Below, piece by piece: positions 5,556 to 10,421 of a DNA stretch of 10,421 nt (position 1 is its first letter; each line of letters starts with the position of its first letter). Under the pieces are notes generated by a model. The model made no database searches. It was not told the origin of the DNA and was given only the letters and a program-made list of their open reading frames with translations. Both the position numbers and the translations under genes were made by a program. Source of the DNA: an uncultured Rubrobacteraceae bacterium (GTDB lineage: Bacteria > Actinomycetota > Rubrobacteria > Rubrobacterales > Rubrobacteraceae); the NCBI GenBank assembly GCA_902805985.1, contig CADCUW010000569.1, positions 1 to 10,421 on the forward strand, given 5' to 3'.

Positions 5556-5566
5556 TATGCTAGCAT
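5556..5566 (+). promoter_or_regulatory. Candidate -10 box overlapping a 10-bp palindromic operator
   Basis: TATGCT (5556-5561) is a plausible -10, and the perfect palindrome ATGCTAGCAT (5557-5566) overlaps it, 40 bp before the start of the DUF433 gene. A second small inverted repeat, GAGAA/TTCTC (5526-5530 and 5537-5541), lies just upstream. No good -35 is visible. Overlap of operator and -10 is typical of autoregulated toxin-antitoxin operons; the assignment is inference. Confidence 0.35.
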
Positions 5567-5606
5567 TACGCCGCGTGCCCCCGACGACGGAGCAGAGGTG
5601 TAAAAG

Positions 5607-5840
5607 ATGGAGGCGACGGAGATAGTGTCGCGTGACCCCGAGGTGATGAACGGGGCGCTGGTGTTCGCCGGCACCCGGGTGCCTGTCGAGGTCTTGGTGG
5701 ACTACCTGGCCGCCGGGGACTCGCTGGACGAGTTCCTGGAGGCGATCCCGACGGTGAGCCGTGAGCAGGCGGTGGCCTACCTCAAGATGACCCCGGGGGC
5801 CGTCGAGGAGGCCGCGGGTCTTGCGGGTTCTCCTCGATGA
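5607..5840 (+). CDS. DUF433 family antitoxin-like protein
   Basis: The 77-aa product matches the DUF433 pattern: an N-terminal IVSRDPEVMNGALVFAGTRV, then a helix-turn-helix-like middle (VEVLVDYLAAGDSLDEFLEA), then the C-terminal VSREQAVAYLKM. DUF433 proteins are small, predicted DNA-binding, and usually encoded directly before a DUF5615 PIN-like gene as the antitoxin of a type II pair. The ATG at 5607 follows AGAGGTG with a 6-nt spacer. The last 20 nt overlap the next gene. Expected role: bind and neutralise the partner and repress the operon, possibly through the palindrome at 5557-5566. Family membership is clear from motifs; toxin-antitoxin function is inferred from context. Confidence 0.9.
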   Translation: MEATEIVSRDPEVMNGALVFAGTRVPVEVLVDYLAAGDSLDEFLEAIPTVSREQAVAYLKMTPGAVEEAAGLAGSPR

Positions 5841-6144
5841 GCAGCTGGACTGGCGTCTGCGTAGGTCCTTCGGGGAGGGCTTTGAGGTGGAGACGGTCGC
5901 CGGGCGGGGCTGGAAGGGCAAGAAGAACGGCGAGCTTTTGGCGCTGATGGAGGAGGCGGGCTTCGACGCCCTAATCACCGTCGACAGGGGCATCCCCCGC
6001 CAGCAGAACCTCTCGCGCCGCTCGGTGGCGGTCGTGTCGCTGGCCGCCCGCAGCACGCGCCTGGCCGACACCGCCCCGATCGTGGAGGGCAGCCTCGAAA
6101 GGATCCGGTCGGCCCCGGCGGGGAAGGCGACGCGCCTGCCGTGA
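5821..6144 (+). CDS. DUF5615 family PIN-like toxin
   Basis: The 107-aa product starts RVLLDEQLDWRL and contains FDALITVDRGIPRQQNL. This is the DUF5615 (Mut7-C/PIN-like) signature, with acidic Asp6 and Glu7 near the N-terminus and Asp55 in the VDR motif; such residues would bind metal in a PIN-type ribonuclease. The start is the TTG at 5821, with GAGGAG (5805-5810) ten bases upstream. The ATG inside the overlap is out of frame. It overlaps the DUF433 gene by 20 nt and the recombinase gene by 4 nt, so translation of all three is probably coupled. It is slightly shorter than typical VapC PIN proteins but normal for DUF5615. Ribonuclease activity is expected from the family and is not shown here. 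Confidence 0.88.
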   Translation: MRVLLDEQLDWRLRRSFGEGFEVETVAGRGWKGKKNGELLALMEEAGFDALITVDRGIPRQQNLSRRSVAVVSLAARSTRLADTAPIVEGSLERIRSAPAGKATRLP

Positions 6145-7259
6145 GCGGGAACTCCGCGAGCGACGCCGTTACCACGGGGCCGCGCGACGATCTGCTTGAG
6201 CCCGCCGCCACCGCCCTTCGGGCGGTGCCGGAGGTCACGCACCCTCCGGGCTTGCCGGCCCCCGTGTTGGCGCTCGCGCCGACCGACGAGGTTCTCGTAG
6301 GGGAGGAAAACCCGGTCCTCTCGTACCTGGCGAGGCTCTCCGAGGGGTCCAGGCGCACCATGCGCGGCTCGCTGGAGGAGATCGCCAGGGTCTCCTCAGG
6401 CGGCCGGCTCGCGGCGCTCGAGTTCCCCTGGTGGCGGCTCACCGGCACCCACACGGCCGTCATCCGCGGCCACCTCGCCGCGAGGTACGCCCCCTCCACG
6501 GCCAACAAGATGCTCTCCGCCATGAAGGGCGTCCTGAAGGCCTGCTTCCGGCTCGGCCTCATGACGGCCGACGAGCGCGACCGGGCCTCCGACGTCGCCC
6601 CGGTCCGCGGCAACCGCCTCCCGCCGGGGCGCTCGATACCGCGCGGCGAGCTCTCCGCGCTCTTCGCCGTCTGCGCGAGGGAGGCCGAGGACCCGAAGAT
6701 GCGCGCCCGCGGGGTCAGGGACGCGGCCATGCTCGCGCTGCTCTACGTGGGCGGCCTCCGCCGGACAGAGCTCGCCTCGCTCAGGCTCTGGGATTACGAG
6801 GCCGAGACGGGCACGCTGCGCGTGCGCGGGAAGGGCAACAAGGAGAGGCCGGTCTACGCCGAGGGCGGCGCCGACCTGCTGCTGGGCCGGTGGCTGGAAC
6901 TTCGGGGGAGCGGCGAAGCGGCAGACCCCCTCTTCCTGCCCGTGAGGAAGGACGGGCGGGTCGAGCACTCGGACCCTTACGGGGAGAAGAAGGCCTCGCT
7001 CTCGGACCAGGCCGTCTACAAGATGGTCAAGCGGCGTCACAGGGAGGCGAACGTCAAGGAGATCTCGCCCCACGACTTCCGCAAGACCTTCGTCGGCGAC
7101 CTCCTCGACGCGGTGGGCGACCTCTCGGTGGCGCAGAAGCTCGCAGGCCACGCGGACCCCGCCACAACAGCCCGCTACGACCGGCGCGGCGAGAGGGCGA
7201 TGCGTAACGCAGCGAGCCACCTGCACGTCCCCCACTTCGGCAACCAGCCCCAAAAATAG
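6141..7259 (+). CDS. Tyrosine recombinase / integrase (XerC/D-like), complete
   Basis: The 372-aa protein has all catalytic residues of the family: Arg207 (GGLRRTEL), Lys231 (RVRGKGNKER), His311 and Arg314 (HDFRK), His337 (AGHADPATT) and the nucleophile Tyr346 (ARYDRRGE). Residues about 55-140 (NPVLSYLARLSEGSRRTMRG to VLKACFRLGL) form a SAM-like core-binding domain. The first 50 residues are extra and low in complexity. The GTG start overlaps the DUF5615 stop (GTGA) and has only a distant purine-rich tract (GGGAAGG, about 13 nt away), which supports translational coupling rather than independent initiation. It could excise or integrate an element, resolve dimers or invert DNA; no site is proven. 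The fused operon with a toxin-antitoxin pair suggests a mobile-element role. A broken relative lies at 8814. Confidence 0.93.
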   Translation: MSGNSASDAVTTGPRDDLLEPAATALRAVPEVTHPPGLPAPVLALAPTDEVLVGEENPVLSYLARLSEGSRRTMRGSLEEIARVSSGGRLAALEFPWWRLTGTHTAVIRGHLAARYAPSTANKMLSAMKGVLKACFRLGLMTADERDRASDVAPVRGNRLPPGRSIPRGELSALFAVCAREAEDPKMRARGVRDAAMLALLYVGGLRRTELASLRLWDYEAETGTLRVRGKGNKERPVYAEGGADLLLGRWLELRGSGEAADPLFLPVRKDGRVEHSDPYGEKKASLSDQAVYKMVKRRHREANVKEISPHDFRKTFVGDLLDAVGDLSVAQKLAGHADPATTARYDRRGERAMRNAASHLHVPHFGNQPQK

Positions 7260-7275
7260 GGGGTGCTACACCCTT
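7259..7275 (+). terminator. Weak terminator-like hairpin after the recombinase
   Basis: GGGTG-CTA-CACCC (7261-7273) begins right after the stop codon and can be extended by two G-U pairs. Only two T follow, so intrinsic termination is doubtful. Confidence 0.25.
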
Positions 7276-7306
7276 GGGCGGCCCGGCCGAGGCGCTCAGA
7301 GGCCAA

Positions 7307-7331
7307 CCTCGCGCGAGCAGAATCGCATAGT
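7307..7331. repeat. 25-nt sequence shared with 8953-8977 (copy 1)
   Basis: It matches 8953-8977 at 20 of 25 positions, and all five differences are transitions. It lies 47 nt downstream of the intact recombinase; the other copy lies directly after the broken recombinase. It overlaps the palindrome at 7323-7337. Confidence 0.6.
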
Positions 7332-7337
7332 ATGCGA
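7323..7337. repeat. 15-bp palindrome TCGCATA-G-TATGCGA
   Basis: Two perfect 7-bp arms around one base, 64 bp downstream of the recombinase stop. It is too short of U residues to be a terminator, and could be a protein-binding or recombination site. Confidence 0.55.
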
Positions 7338-7339
7338 AC

Positions 7340-7522
7340 CTACGCGCGCTGGCCGCGCCCGAGACCTCTCGCGGGACGGTCGCTCGGCGCGTCGCCCTGG
7401 TGTTTAGCTCGGTCCCTCGCCATAGATCTCGTCGAGCACAGCTCCGAGATCTCGCTCTGCGCCCGCAGCCCGCTCAGGAGTCCGTAATCGAGAAGCTCCG
7501 CGGGCATCGTCACCGTAAGCAT
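7340..7522 (-). CDS. Small hypothetical ORF, 60 aa, possibly truncated
   Basis: I do not recognise it. The N-terminus, MLTVTMPAELLDYGLLSGLR followed by AQSEISELCSTRS, looks protein-like; the C-terminal third (DRPARGLGRGQRA) does not. Upstream are a TACAAT box (7566-7561) and GTAGG seven bases before the ATG, so expression is possible. The segment around GAGATCTCGGAG resembles GAGATCTTGGAT near 9000-9010 beyond the recombinase relic, which hints at a decayed convergent gene that once followed both recombinase copies. The ORF may be a remnant. Confidence 0.35.
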   Translation of the reverse strand: MLTVTMPAELLDYGLLSGLRAQSEISELCSTRSMARDRAKHQGDAPSDRPARGLGRGQRA

Positions 7523-7756
7523 CCGTTACCTACTTCCCTTTGGTTCCGCGAGGTTCCCGAGGATTGTATCTACCAACCCGGACGGGGCGCAAAACCTCCG
7601 GCATCCCGATCGCACCTTGAGCCCGCGCCCGCTCGTGGAGCGGCCCGAGGCGCAGGAGGGGGATCGGTAGCGCCCCGGGCCGGGTCCCCTTTCTATCGCG
7701 AGGCCGCCGAGCCGATCGTATCCCGGTATACGTACCCTGGGCCCCCCTCAGGAGGG
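7523..7756. other. Intergenic stretch, no gene supported
   Basis: Together with 7260-7522 this makes about 535 bases between the recombinase and the next confident gene. Open frames exist on both strands but have no ribosome site or protein-like composition. Visible items are a direct repeat GGTTCC (7541-7556) and a small CCCTC/GAGGG inverted repeat (7745-7756). Confidence 0.5.
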
Positions 7757-7791
7757 TATAGTCTGTTCGCTGTTCGGAGACCACAAGGAGG
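7757..7791 (+). promoter_or_regulatory. Candidate -10 box and ribosome site of the 82-aa gene
   Basis: TATAGT (7757-7762) fits a -10; no good -35 is seen 16-18 bases upstream. AAGGAGG (7785-7791) lies four bases before the TTG start at 7796 and decides that start. Confidence 0.45.
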
Positions 7792-7795
7792 CGCC

Positions 7796-8044
7796 TTGGA
7801 AGGGGACGCGAGGGATATCCCGGAGAGGGTCCAGAAGACCGGGGCCACCGAGCAGGAGGCCCGCATCCTCCGCCACCTCGACGAGGCCGGCCGCCTGTTC
7901 TACGAGCTGCCCGGCCTCACGCAGACGGATCGCCAGACCTGCGCCGGGCACGTCTCGGCGCTCGTGCGCGTGCTGGCTTCGCGCGTGGCCGAGAGGGAGC
8001 ACCCGGGGGGCTGGTTCTTCAGCGAGGGCCACGCGGACCGCTAG
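7796..8044 (+). CDS. Hypothetical protein, 82 aa
   Basis: The frame is open further upstream, but AAGGAGG immediately before TTG 7796 and the onset of protein-like sequence fix this start. The product is mostly helical: ERVQKTGATEQEARILRHLD, then EAGRLFYELPGLTQTDRQTC, then HVSALVRVLASRVAERE, ending with GGWFFSEGHADR. It has no membrane segment and no motif I can assign. The length and helical pattern suggest a small soluble, perhaps regulatory, protein. It converges on the minus-strand XRE operon, separated by a hairpin. Confidence 0.7.
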   Translation: MEGDARDIPERVQKTGATEQEARILRHLDEAGRLFYELPGLTQTDRQTCAGHVSALVRVLASRVAEREHPGGWFFSEGHADR

Positions 8045-8067
8045 CCCCGCGGACCCTTCCCGGGGCT
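8043..8067. terminator. Hairpin between convergent genes
   Basis: AGCCCCG (8043-8049) and CGGGGCT (8061-8067) form a 7-bp stem with an 11-nt loop, starting within the stop codon of the plus-strand gene. No T-run follows on either strand. Its position between convergent genes favours a bidirectional termination role. Confidence 0.4.
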
Positions 8068-8123
8068 CGTCCTCGGCCGGGCGCTCCCCGAAGGAGAAGT
8101 GCACGACCACTTCGCCCCGGTCC

Positions 8124-8321
8124 TCATCGGTCCCCTCCCGGGTGGTTCTTGCGCCACGCCTCCCTCAGCTCGTCGGCTCGGGCCCCCCTGTCCGTGCCGG
8201 CCAGCTCCATGATGCGCCGCTCCAGGCGCCTGTCCTCCTCGAAGGCTTCCCGGTCGCCGCCCGTGACCTCGGGCGCGATCCGCAGGCGCTCGTCCTCCAG
8301 GCGCATTATCTCCCGCCGCAC
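8124..8321 (-). CDS. Small charged helical protein, 65 aa
   Basis: Unknown family. The protein-like sequence runs from VRREIMRLEDERLRIAPEV through DREAFEEDRRLERRIMELAG to ELREAWRKNHPGGDR: two or three long, highly charged amphipathic helices, possibly a coiled coil. The start is uncertain. I use GTG 8319-8321, 11 nt after the XRE stop. ATG 8304-8306, preceded by GGGAG, would give 60 aa, and the frame upstream overlaps the XRE gene. It is almost certainly co-transcribed with that regulator and could be a partner or modulator of it (inference). Confidence 0.6.
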   Translation of the reverse strand: MRREIMRLEDERLRIAPEVTGGDREAFEEDRRLERRIMELAGTDRGARADELREAWRKNHPGGDR

Positions 8322-8332
8322 CTCGTCCGGTT

Positions 8333-8755
8333 TCAGGAGCCGCCTCCCCTCGCCCGCGTCGCTTTCGGGGAAGCCGCGGGGGAGATCTGGCGCGCTATGC
8401 CCAGCAGCATCCGCCTGTCCTTCGGGCGGAGCCCAAGGGCCTCCTCTAGTATCGACCTCACGGTCTCGTCCTTCAGGGCGGCCAGCACGGCCTCGTCCGG
8501 GGCGCGGCCTTCCTCGGCGGCCTCCCCGAACCAGAGCGCCGGCGGGAAGCCCATCGCCTCGGAGATGGCCTCGAGCTTGGCGAGGCCGGGGTTCTCTATG
8601 CGCCCCTGCTTGAGGTTGGCCACGTAGGAGCGCGTCACCGCCCCACCGGTGGCGTTCTCGATGTCCTGCCCGCCCCACTCGGAGCCGTCGGGCTTGCGGT
8701 AGAGCGCCAGCAGCCTGAGGAACCTCTCCGAGACGTGCTCCCTTCCGTCGCCCAT
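8333..8755 (-). CDS. XRE-family HTH regulator, EspR-like
   Basis: The 140-aa protein has an extended helix-turn-helix at about residues 8-70 (ERFLRLLALYRKPDGSEWGG, VTRSYVANLKQGRIENPGLA, KLEAISEAMGFPPALWFGE), followed by a C-terminal helical part (TVRSILEEALGLRPKDRRML, LGIARQIS). This is the layout of the actinobacterial EspR group, in which the N-terminal domain binds DNA and the C-terminal helices dimerise. The ATG at 8753-8755 follows GGGAGAGGG. The gene lies directly beside the recombinase relic at 8814, with its own upstream region embedded in the relic's DNA. It heads a probable two-gene operon with 8124-8321. Target genes are unknown. Confidence 0.85.
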   Translation of the reverse strand: MGDGREHVSERFLRLLALYRKPDGSEWGGQDIENATGGAVTRSYVANLKQGRIENPGLAKLEAISEAMGFPPALWFGEAAEEGRAPDEAVLAALKDETVRSILEEALGLRPKDRRMLLGIARQISPAASPKATRARGGGS

Positions 8756-8807
8756 CGCCCTCTCCCGCGGTGCGTCTGTTTAGATAGTTGTCGGCCCGTA
8801 CAAGATA

Positions 8808-9308
8808 CTACACGGCGCCCGCCGGCCCACCGCGGGGACGTCTCGATGGCCCGGCAGGTCGCCGGTCACGCCGGCCCTTCGACCGCAGCGCGCCACGGCC
8901 GGCGCGGCGAGCGGGAAAAGAGGACGGCCGCAGGGCACCTGCACGAAGGTCACCTCGTGCGGGCAGGATTGCGTAGTTGGGGCGTTCCCCGAACTCCGCA
9001 TCCAAGATCTCGCATAGAGCGACGCCCCGAAGGCCCTCGGATCGCTCCGGCGACGTCGCGGGGCATACAAGGCAACGCCCGACCCGGAGCCACGGCCGCG
9101 ACCGCAGGAGGAGCACCGCAATCAGCACCGGGTAGGCGACCAGGCTATAGGTAAACGGGGTCACGTCCGGGGTGAAAGGCCAGCCGCTGTGGTCGCGGCG
9201 AAGGACGTGGTCGACGTGGTGGACGAGGGAGACCGCCATCGCGAGCAGCAGCACCTTCTCGGCGAGGGTTAAGCCGGCGGGGATGGGTCGGACCAGGGGA
9301 GGCGTCAT
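8808..9308 (-). CDS. Small membrane protein, C-terminus replaced at a recombination junction
   Basis: I start at ATG 9306-9308, preceded by AAAGGAG with a 6-nt spacer; the frame runs on to 9362 without a ribosome site. The first 80 residues are convincing: MTPPLVRPIPAGLTLAEK, a first membrane segment (VLLLAMAVSLVHHVDHVL), the loop RRDHSGWPFTPDVTPFTY, and a second segment (SLVAYPVLIAVLLLRSRPWL). Beyond about residue 80 (near 9070) the sequence becomes Arg/Gly/Pro-rich and reads antisense through the recombinase relic, so the original C-terminus, probably with more membrane helices, is gone. The 166-aa frame may still be expressed, but is best seen as a truncated gene. Its original function is unknown. 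Confidence 0.5.
   Translation of the reverse strand: MTPPLVRPIPAGLTLAEKVLLLAMAVSLVHHVDHVLRRDHSGWPFTPDVTPFTYSLVAYPVLIAVLLLRSRPWLRVGRCLVCPATSPERSEGLRGVALCEILDAEFGERPNYAILPARGDLRAGALRPSSFPARRAGRGALRSKGRRDRRPAGPSRRPRGGPAGAV
8814..8955 (+). pseudogene. Tyrosine recombinase C-terminal fragment, relative of the 6141 gene
   Basis: The translation GDVSMARQVAGHAGPSTAAR followed by HGRRGEREKRTAAGHLHE aligns without gaps to residues 326-361 of the intact recombinase (GDLSVAQKLAGHADPATTAR, then YDRRGERAMRNAASHLH). The catalytic Tyr346 position is His here (codon CAC, 8894-8896), while the AGH box is kept. Similarity fades upstream of about 8814, and the HxxR box is not recognisable. After CACCTGCACGAAGGTCAC the sequence jumps to the 25-nt segment at 8953-8977, so about 75 nt present in the intact locus are missing. 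It is an inactive relic. Confidence 0.8.
8953..8977. repeat. 25-nt sequence shared with 7307-7331 (copy 2)
   Basis: 20 of 25 identical to 7307-7331, with five transitions only. On the minus strand both copies read YAIL(P/L)ARG with four of the five changes synonymous. Confidence 0.6.
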
Positions 9309-9493
9309 GGAAGGCTCCTTTCGCAGATGGGAGTTCCGCTCACCGCTACGGCCGGCTGACACAAATGCCCGGGACGGTCGAGCGCCAGAACAGCGGGTGA
9401 AGACACCGAACCGGGTGTTCTGTACGGTAGCGGTTCACTGTATCGGGGTCATCACATGATTGATGCTGTTGGCGAATTCGGGCGCGGGCCCGA

Positions 9494-9730
9494 TCAGCAA
9501 GCCCCCGACGCCAACCTCGCGAAGGCCGAAAGGCGGGTTTGGGCCTTCGGCACCCCGGCGAACCACGCCAGCAGCCTCACCACGTTCATCGCCACCGCCG
9601 TTATGACGTGCTGCAGGTGGGTCTTCGCCATCCCGACGTAGCGCGAGCGTCGCAAAGCGCACCCGCGGACGCCCTGGGAGATGGTCCCTTCCACCCCGTT
9701 CGCGGCCAGTTCGGGGCGACCGCCAACCAC
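9494..9730 (-). pseudogene. IS1182-family transposase C-terminal relic
   Basis: The frame contains GVEGTISQGVRGCALRRSRY, then VGMAKTHLQHVITAVAMNVV, then RLLAWFAGVPKAQTRLSAFARLA. This matches the C-terminal end of IS1182-type DDE transposases (EGTISQGVR, the conserved RY-G-AKTHLQHV block, and the terminal SAFARLA). Upstream of about 9700 the frame no longer resembles a transposase and meets a stop at about 9790. No N-terminal catalytic part and no element end are present. It lies directly downstream of the GH2 gene in the same orientation. Confidence 0.7.
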
Positions 9731-9790
9731 GGGCGAGCGCTTACGCGGATCTCCGCCACCCTCGCGGCACGCGGGTGCAACGGGGTTTGG

Positions 9791-10421
9791 TCAACGCCAA
9801 CCCAATTCGATCATGTCGGACCTTAGTGTGCCCCGCTCGTTGGTTACGGCGATCGTCCGTTCTTCTCGCGGTTCCAGGTCGAAGTAGTTGTCGCTGAAGC
9901 TCACGGCCGCATCGCCCGCGGACAAATGCACGAAATAGGCGTACGACGCGGCCCGCAGGCTCATTCGCAGCTCACCTTCCCCGACCTGCGCGACCTCGAG
10001 CCCCGGCTCCGCCGGCTCGCGCCGTAGGTCCTTGATGGCCGCGAAGAAGTGCCGGTTCTTCGGGAACGTCGCCCGCGAGGACGAGACGGAGAGGTAGGTG
10101 CCGGGATCTCCCCCGACCCGGGCGGCGTCCCAGCGCGCGACGGGGATGCTGCCGTTCGCGGGCACGTGTACCGGCAACGTCTCTTCCCAGGAGACCTCGC
10201 CCTCGAAGTTCGCCAGGCGCACCGTGGCGGTGTCTTCCGCGGCGGAGAGGGTGTCGTTCGTGATCCACAGTTCGACACCGCCGTCGTCCGATCTCCCGAA
10301 CGAGGCGAGGACGGGCGAGTAGGCGCGTTTGGCGTAGAAGTAGCCGGCCTTGCCGAAGCCGTTGTGGTCGAGGATGCTCCAGGAGAGGACGGGCCAGCAG
10401 TCGTTGAGCTGCCAGAGGAGG
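9791..10421 (-). CDS. GH2-family beta-mannosidase-like enzyme, C-terminal part
   Basis: The last 209 codons are present; the gene enters from the right edge (first whole codon 10420-10418). It starts in the end of the TIM-barrel, with LLWQLNDCWPVLSWSILDHN and GFGKAGYFYAKRAYSPVL, which is the conserved WQLND-WP-SWS signature of GH2 beta-mannosidases. Beta-sandwich domains follow (VELWITNDTLSAAEDTATVR and onwards). It ends with YAYFVHLSAGDAAVSFSDNY and FDLEPREERTIAV, the typical terminal Ig-like domain. The acid/base and nucleophile glutamates lie outside the window. The likely role is hydrolysis of terminal beta-mannosyl residues from mannan or N-glycan oligosaccharides. No membrane or anchor motif is seen at the C-terminus. 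Confidence 0.88.
   Translation of the reverse strand, partial: LLWQLNDCWPVLSWSILDHNGFGKAGYFYAKRAYSPVLASFGRSDDGGVELWITNDTLSAAEDTATVRLANFEGEVSWEETLPVHVPANGSIPVARWDAARVGGDPGTYLSVSSSRATFPKNRHFFAAIKDLRREPAEPGLEVAQVGEGELRMSLRAASYAYFVHLSAGDAAVSFSDNYFDLEPREERTIAVTNERGTLRSDMIELGWR

Noticed and set aside
5123..5603. Open frames on both strands between the 111-aa gene and DUF433
   Set aside because: They lack ribosome sites, are Arg/Pro/Ser-rich, and one runs into the DUF433 gene out of frame.
6396..7253. Long antisense frame over the recombinase
   Set aside because: It is a shadow of the catalytic gene, with no start signal.
8041..8127. 28-codon minus-strand ORF starting at an ATGA overlap with the helical-protein gene
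   Set aside because: The overlap is neat, but the product is low-complexity. An alternative frame (VVVHFSFGERPAEDEPR) looks more protein-like yet has no clear start or end, so neither is called.
9309..9493. Promoter or gene between the membrane-protein gene and the IS1182 relic
   Set aside because: I saw only short CATCA/TGATG symmetry near 9450-9465 and no convincing signal.
1..10421. tRNA, rRNA or CRISPR array
   Set aside because: No cloverleaf with a T-loop, no rRNA-like segment and no regularly spaced repeat-spacer pattern was found by eye.

Overview
The window is high-GC bacterial DNA, mostly G or C at third codon positions, with GTG and TTG starts beside ATG and Shine-Dalgarno sequences of the AGGAGG type. 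Protein style and gene content suggest an actinobacterium, and my best guess is a Rubrobacter-like lineage. That placement is inference, because no rRNA or other marker gene is present. It looks like an accessory, rearranged stretch: one intact IS110-type element, one intact tyrosine recombinase, remnants of two more tyrosine recombinases, a relic of an IS1182-type transposase, and several host genes cut or decayed at the junctions.

Layout. At 1-932 (minus) a MarR regulator and a short-chain dehydrogenase (running off the left edge) form a translationally coupled pair. Upstream is a 47-bp perfect palindrome holding back-to-back promoters. The divergent gene at 999 (plus), a small DUF1579-like protein, is cut off after about 80 codons by an IS110-family element (about 1242-2595). 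That element has a 394-aa transposase and a 147-nt upstream non-coding end that could encode a bridge RNA. At 2694-4367 a 1.67-kb segment is bounded by a perfect 35-bp inverted repeat. It holds a broken tyrosine recombinase next to the left repeat and an intact methyltransferase-like gene (3216-4085). From 4582 to 4917 (minus) lies a small unknown gene with a strong hairpin in its leader. The stretch 4977-5550 has no convincing intact gene, but holds a 14-bp palindrome, a 13-bp tandem repeat and a possible decayed ORF.

The most notable unit is 5607-7259 (plus): a DUF433 antitoxin-like gene, a DUF5615 PIN-like toxin gene and a complete tyrosine recombinase. They overlap by 20 nt and then 4 nt (GTGA), and so read as one operon. 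A second, broken copy of the recombinase C-terminus lies at about 8814-8955, with the catalytic Tyr replaced by His. A 25-nt sequence found downstream of the intact recombinase recurs right after this broken copy.

Between the two recombinase copies are a small unknown plus-strand gene (7796-8044), a convergent hairpin, and a minus-strand pair made of an EspR-like XRE regulator (8333-8755) and a short charged helical protein (8124-8321). The right end holds a small membrane-protein gene that loses its 3' end at the recombinase relic, the IS1182 relic, and the C-terminal part of a GH2 beta-mannosidase-like enzyme running off the right edge. I saw no tRNA, rRNA or CRISPR array.
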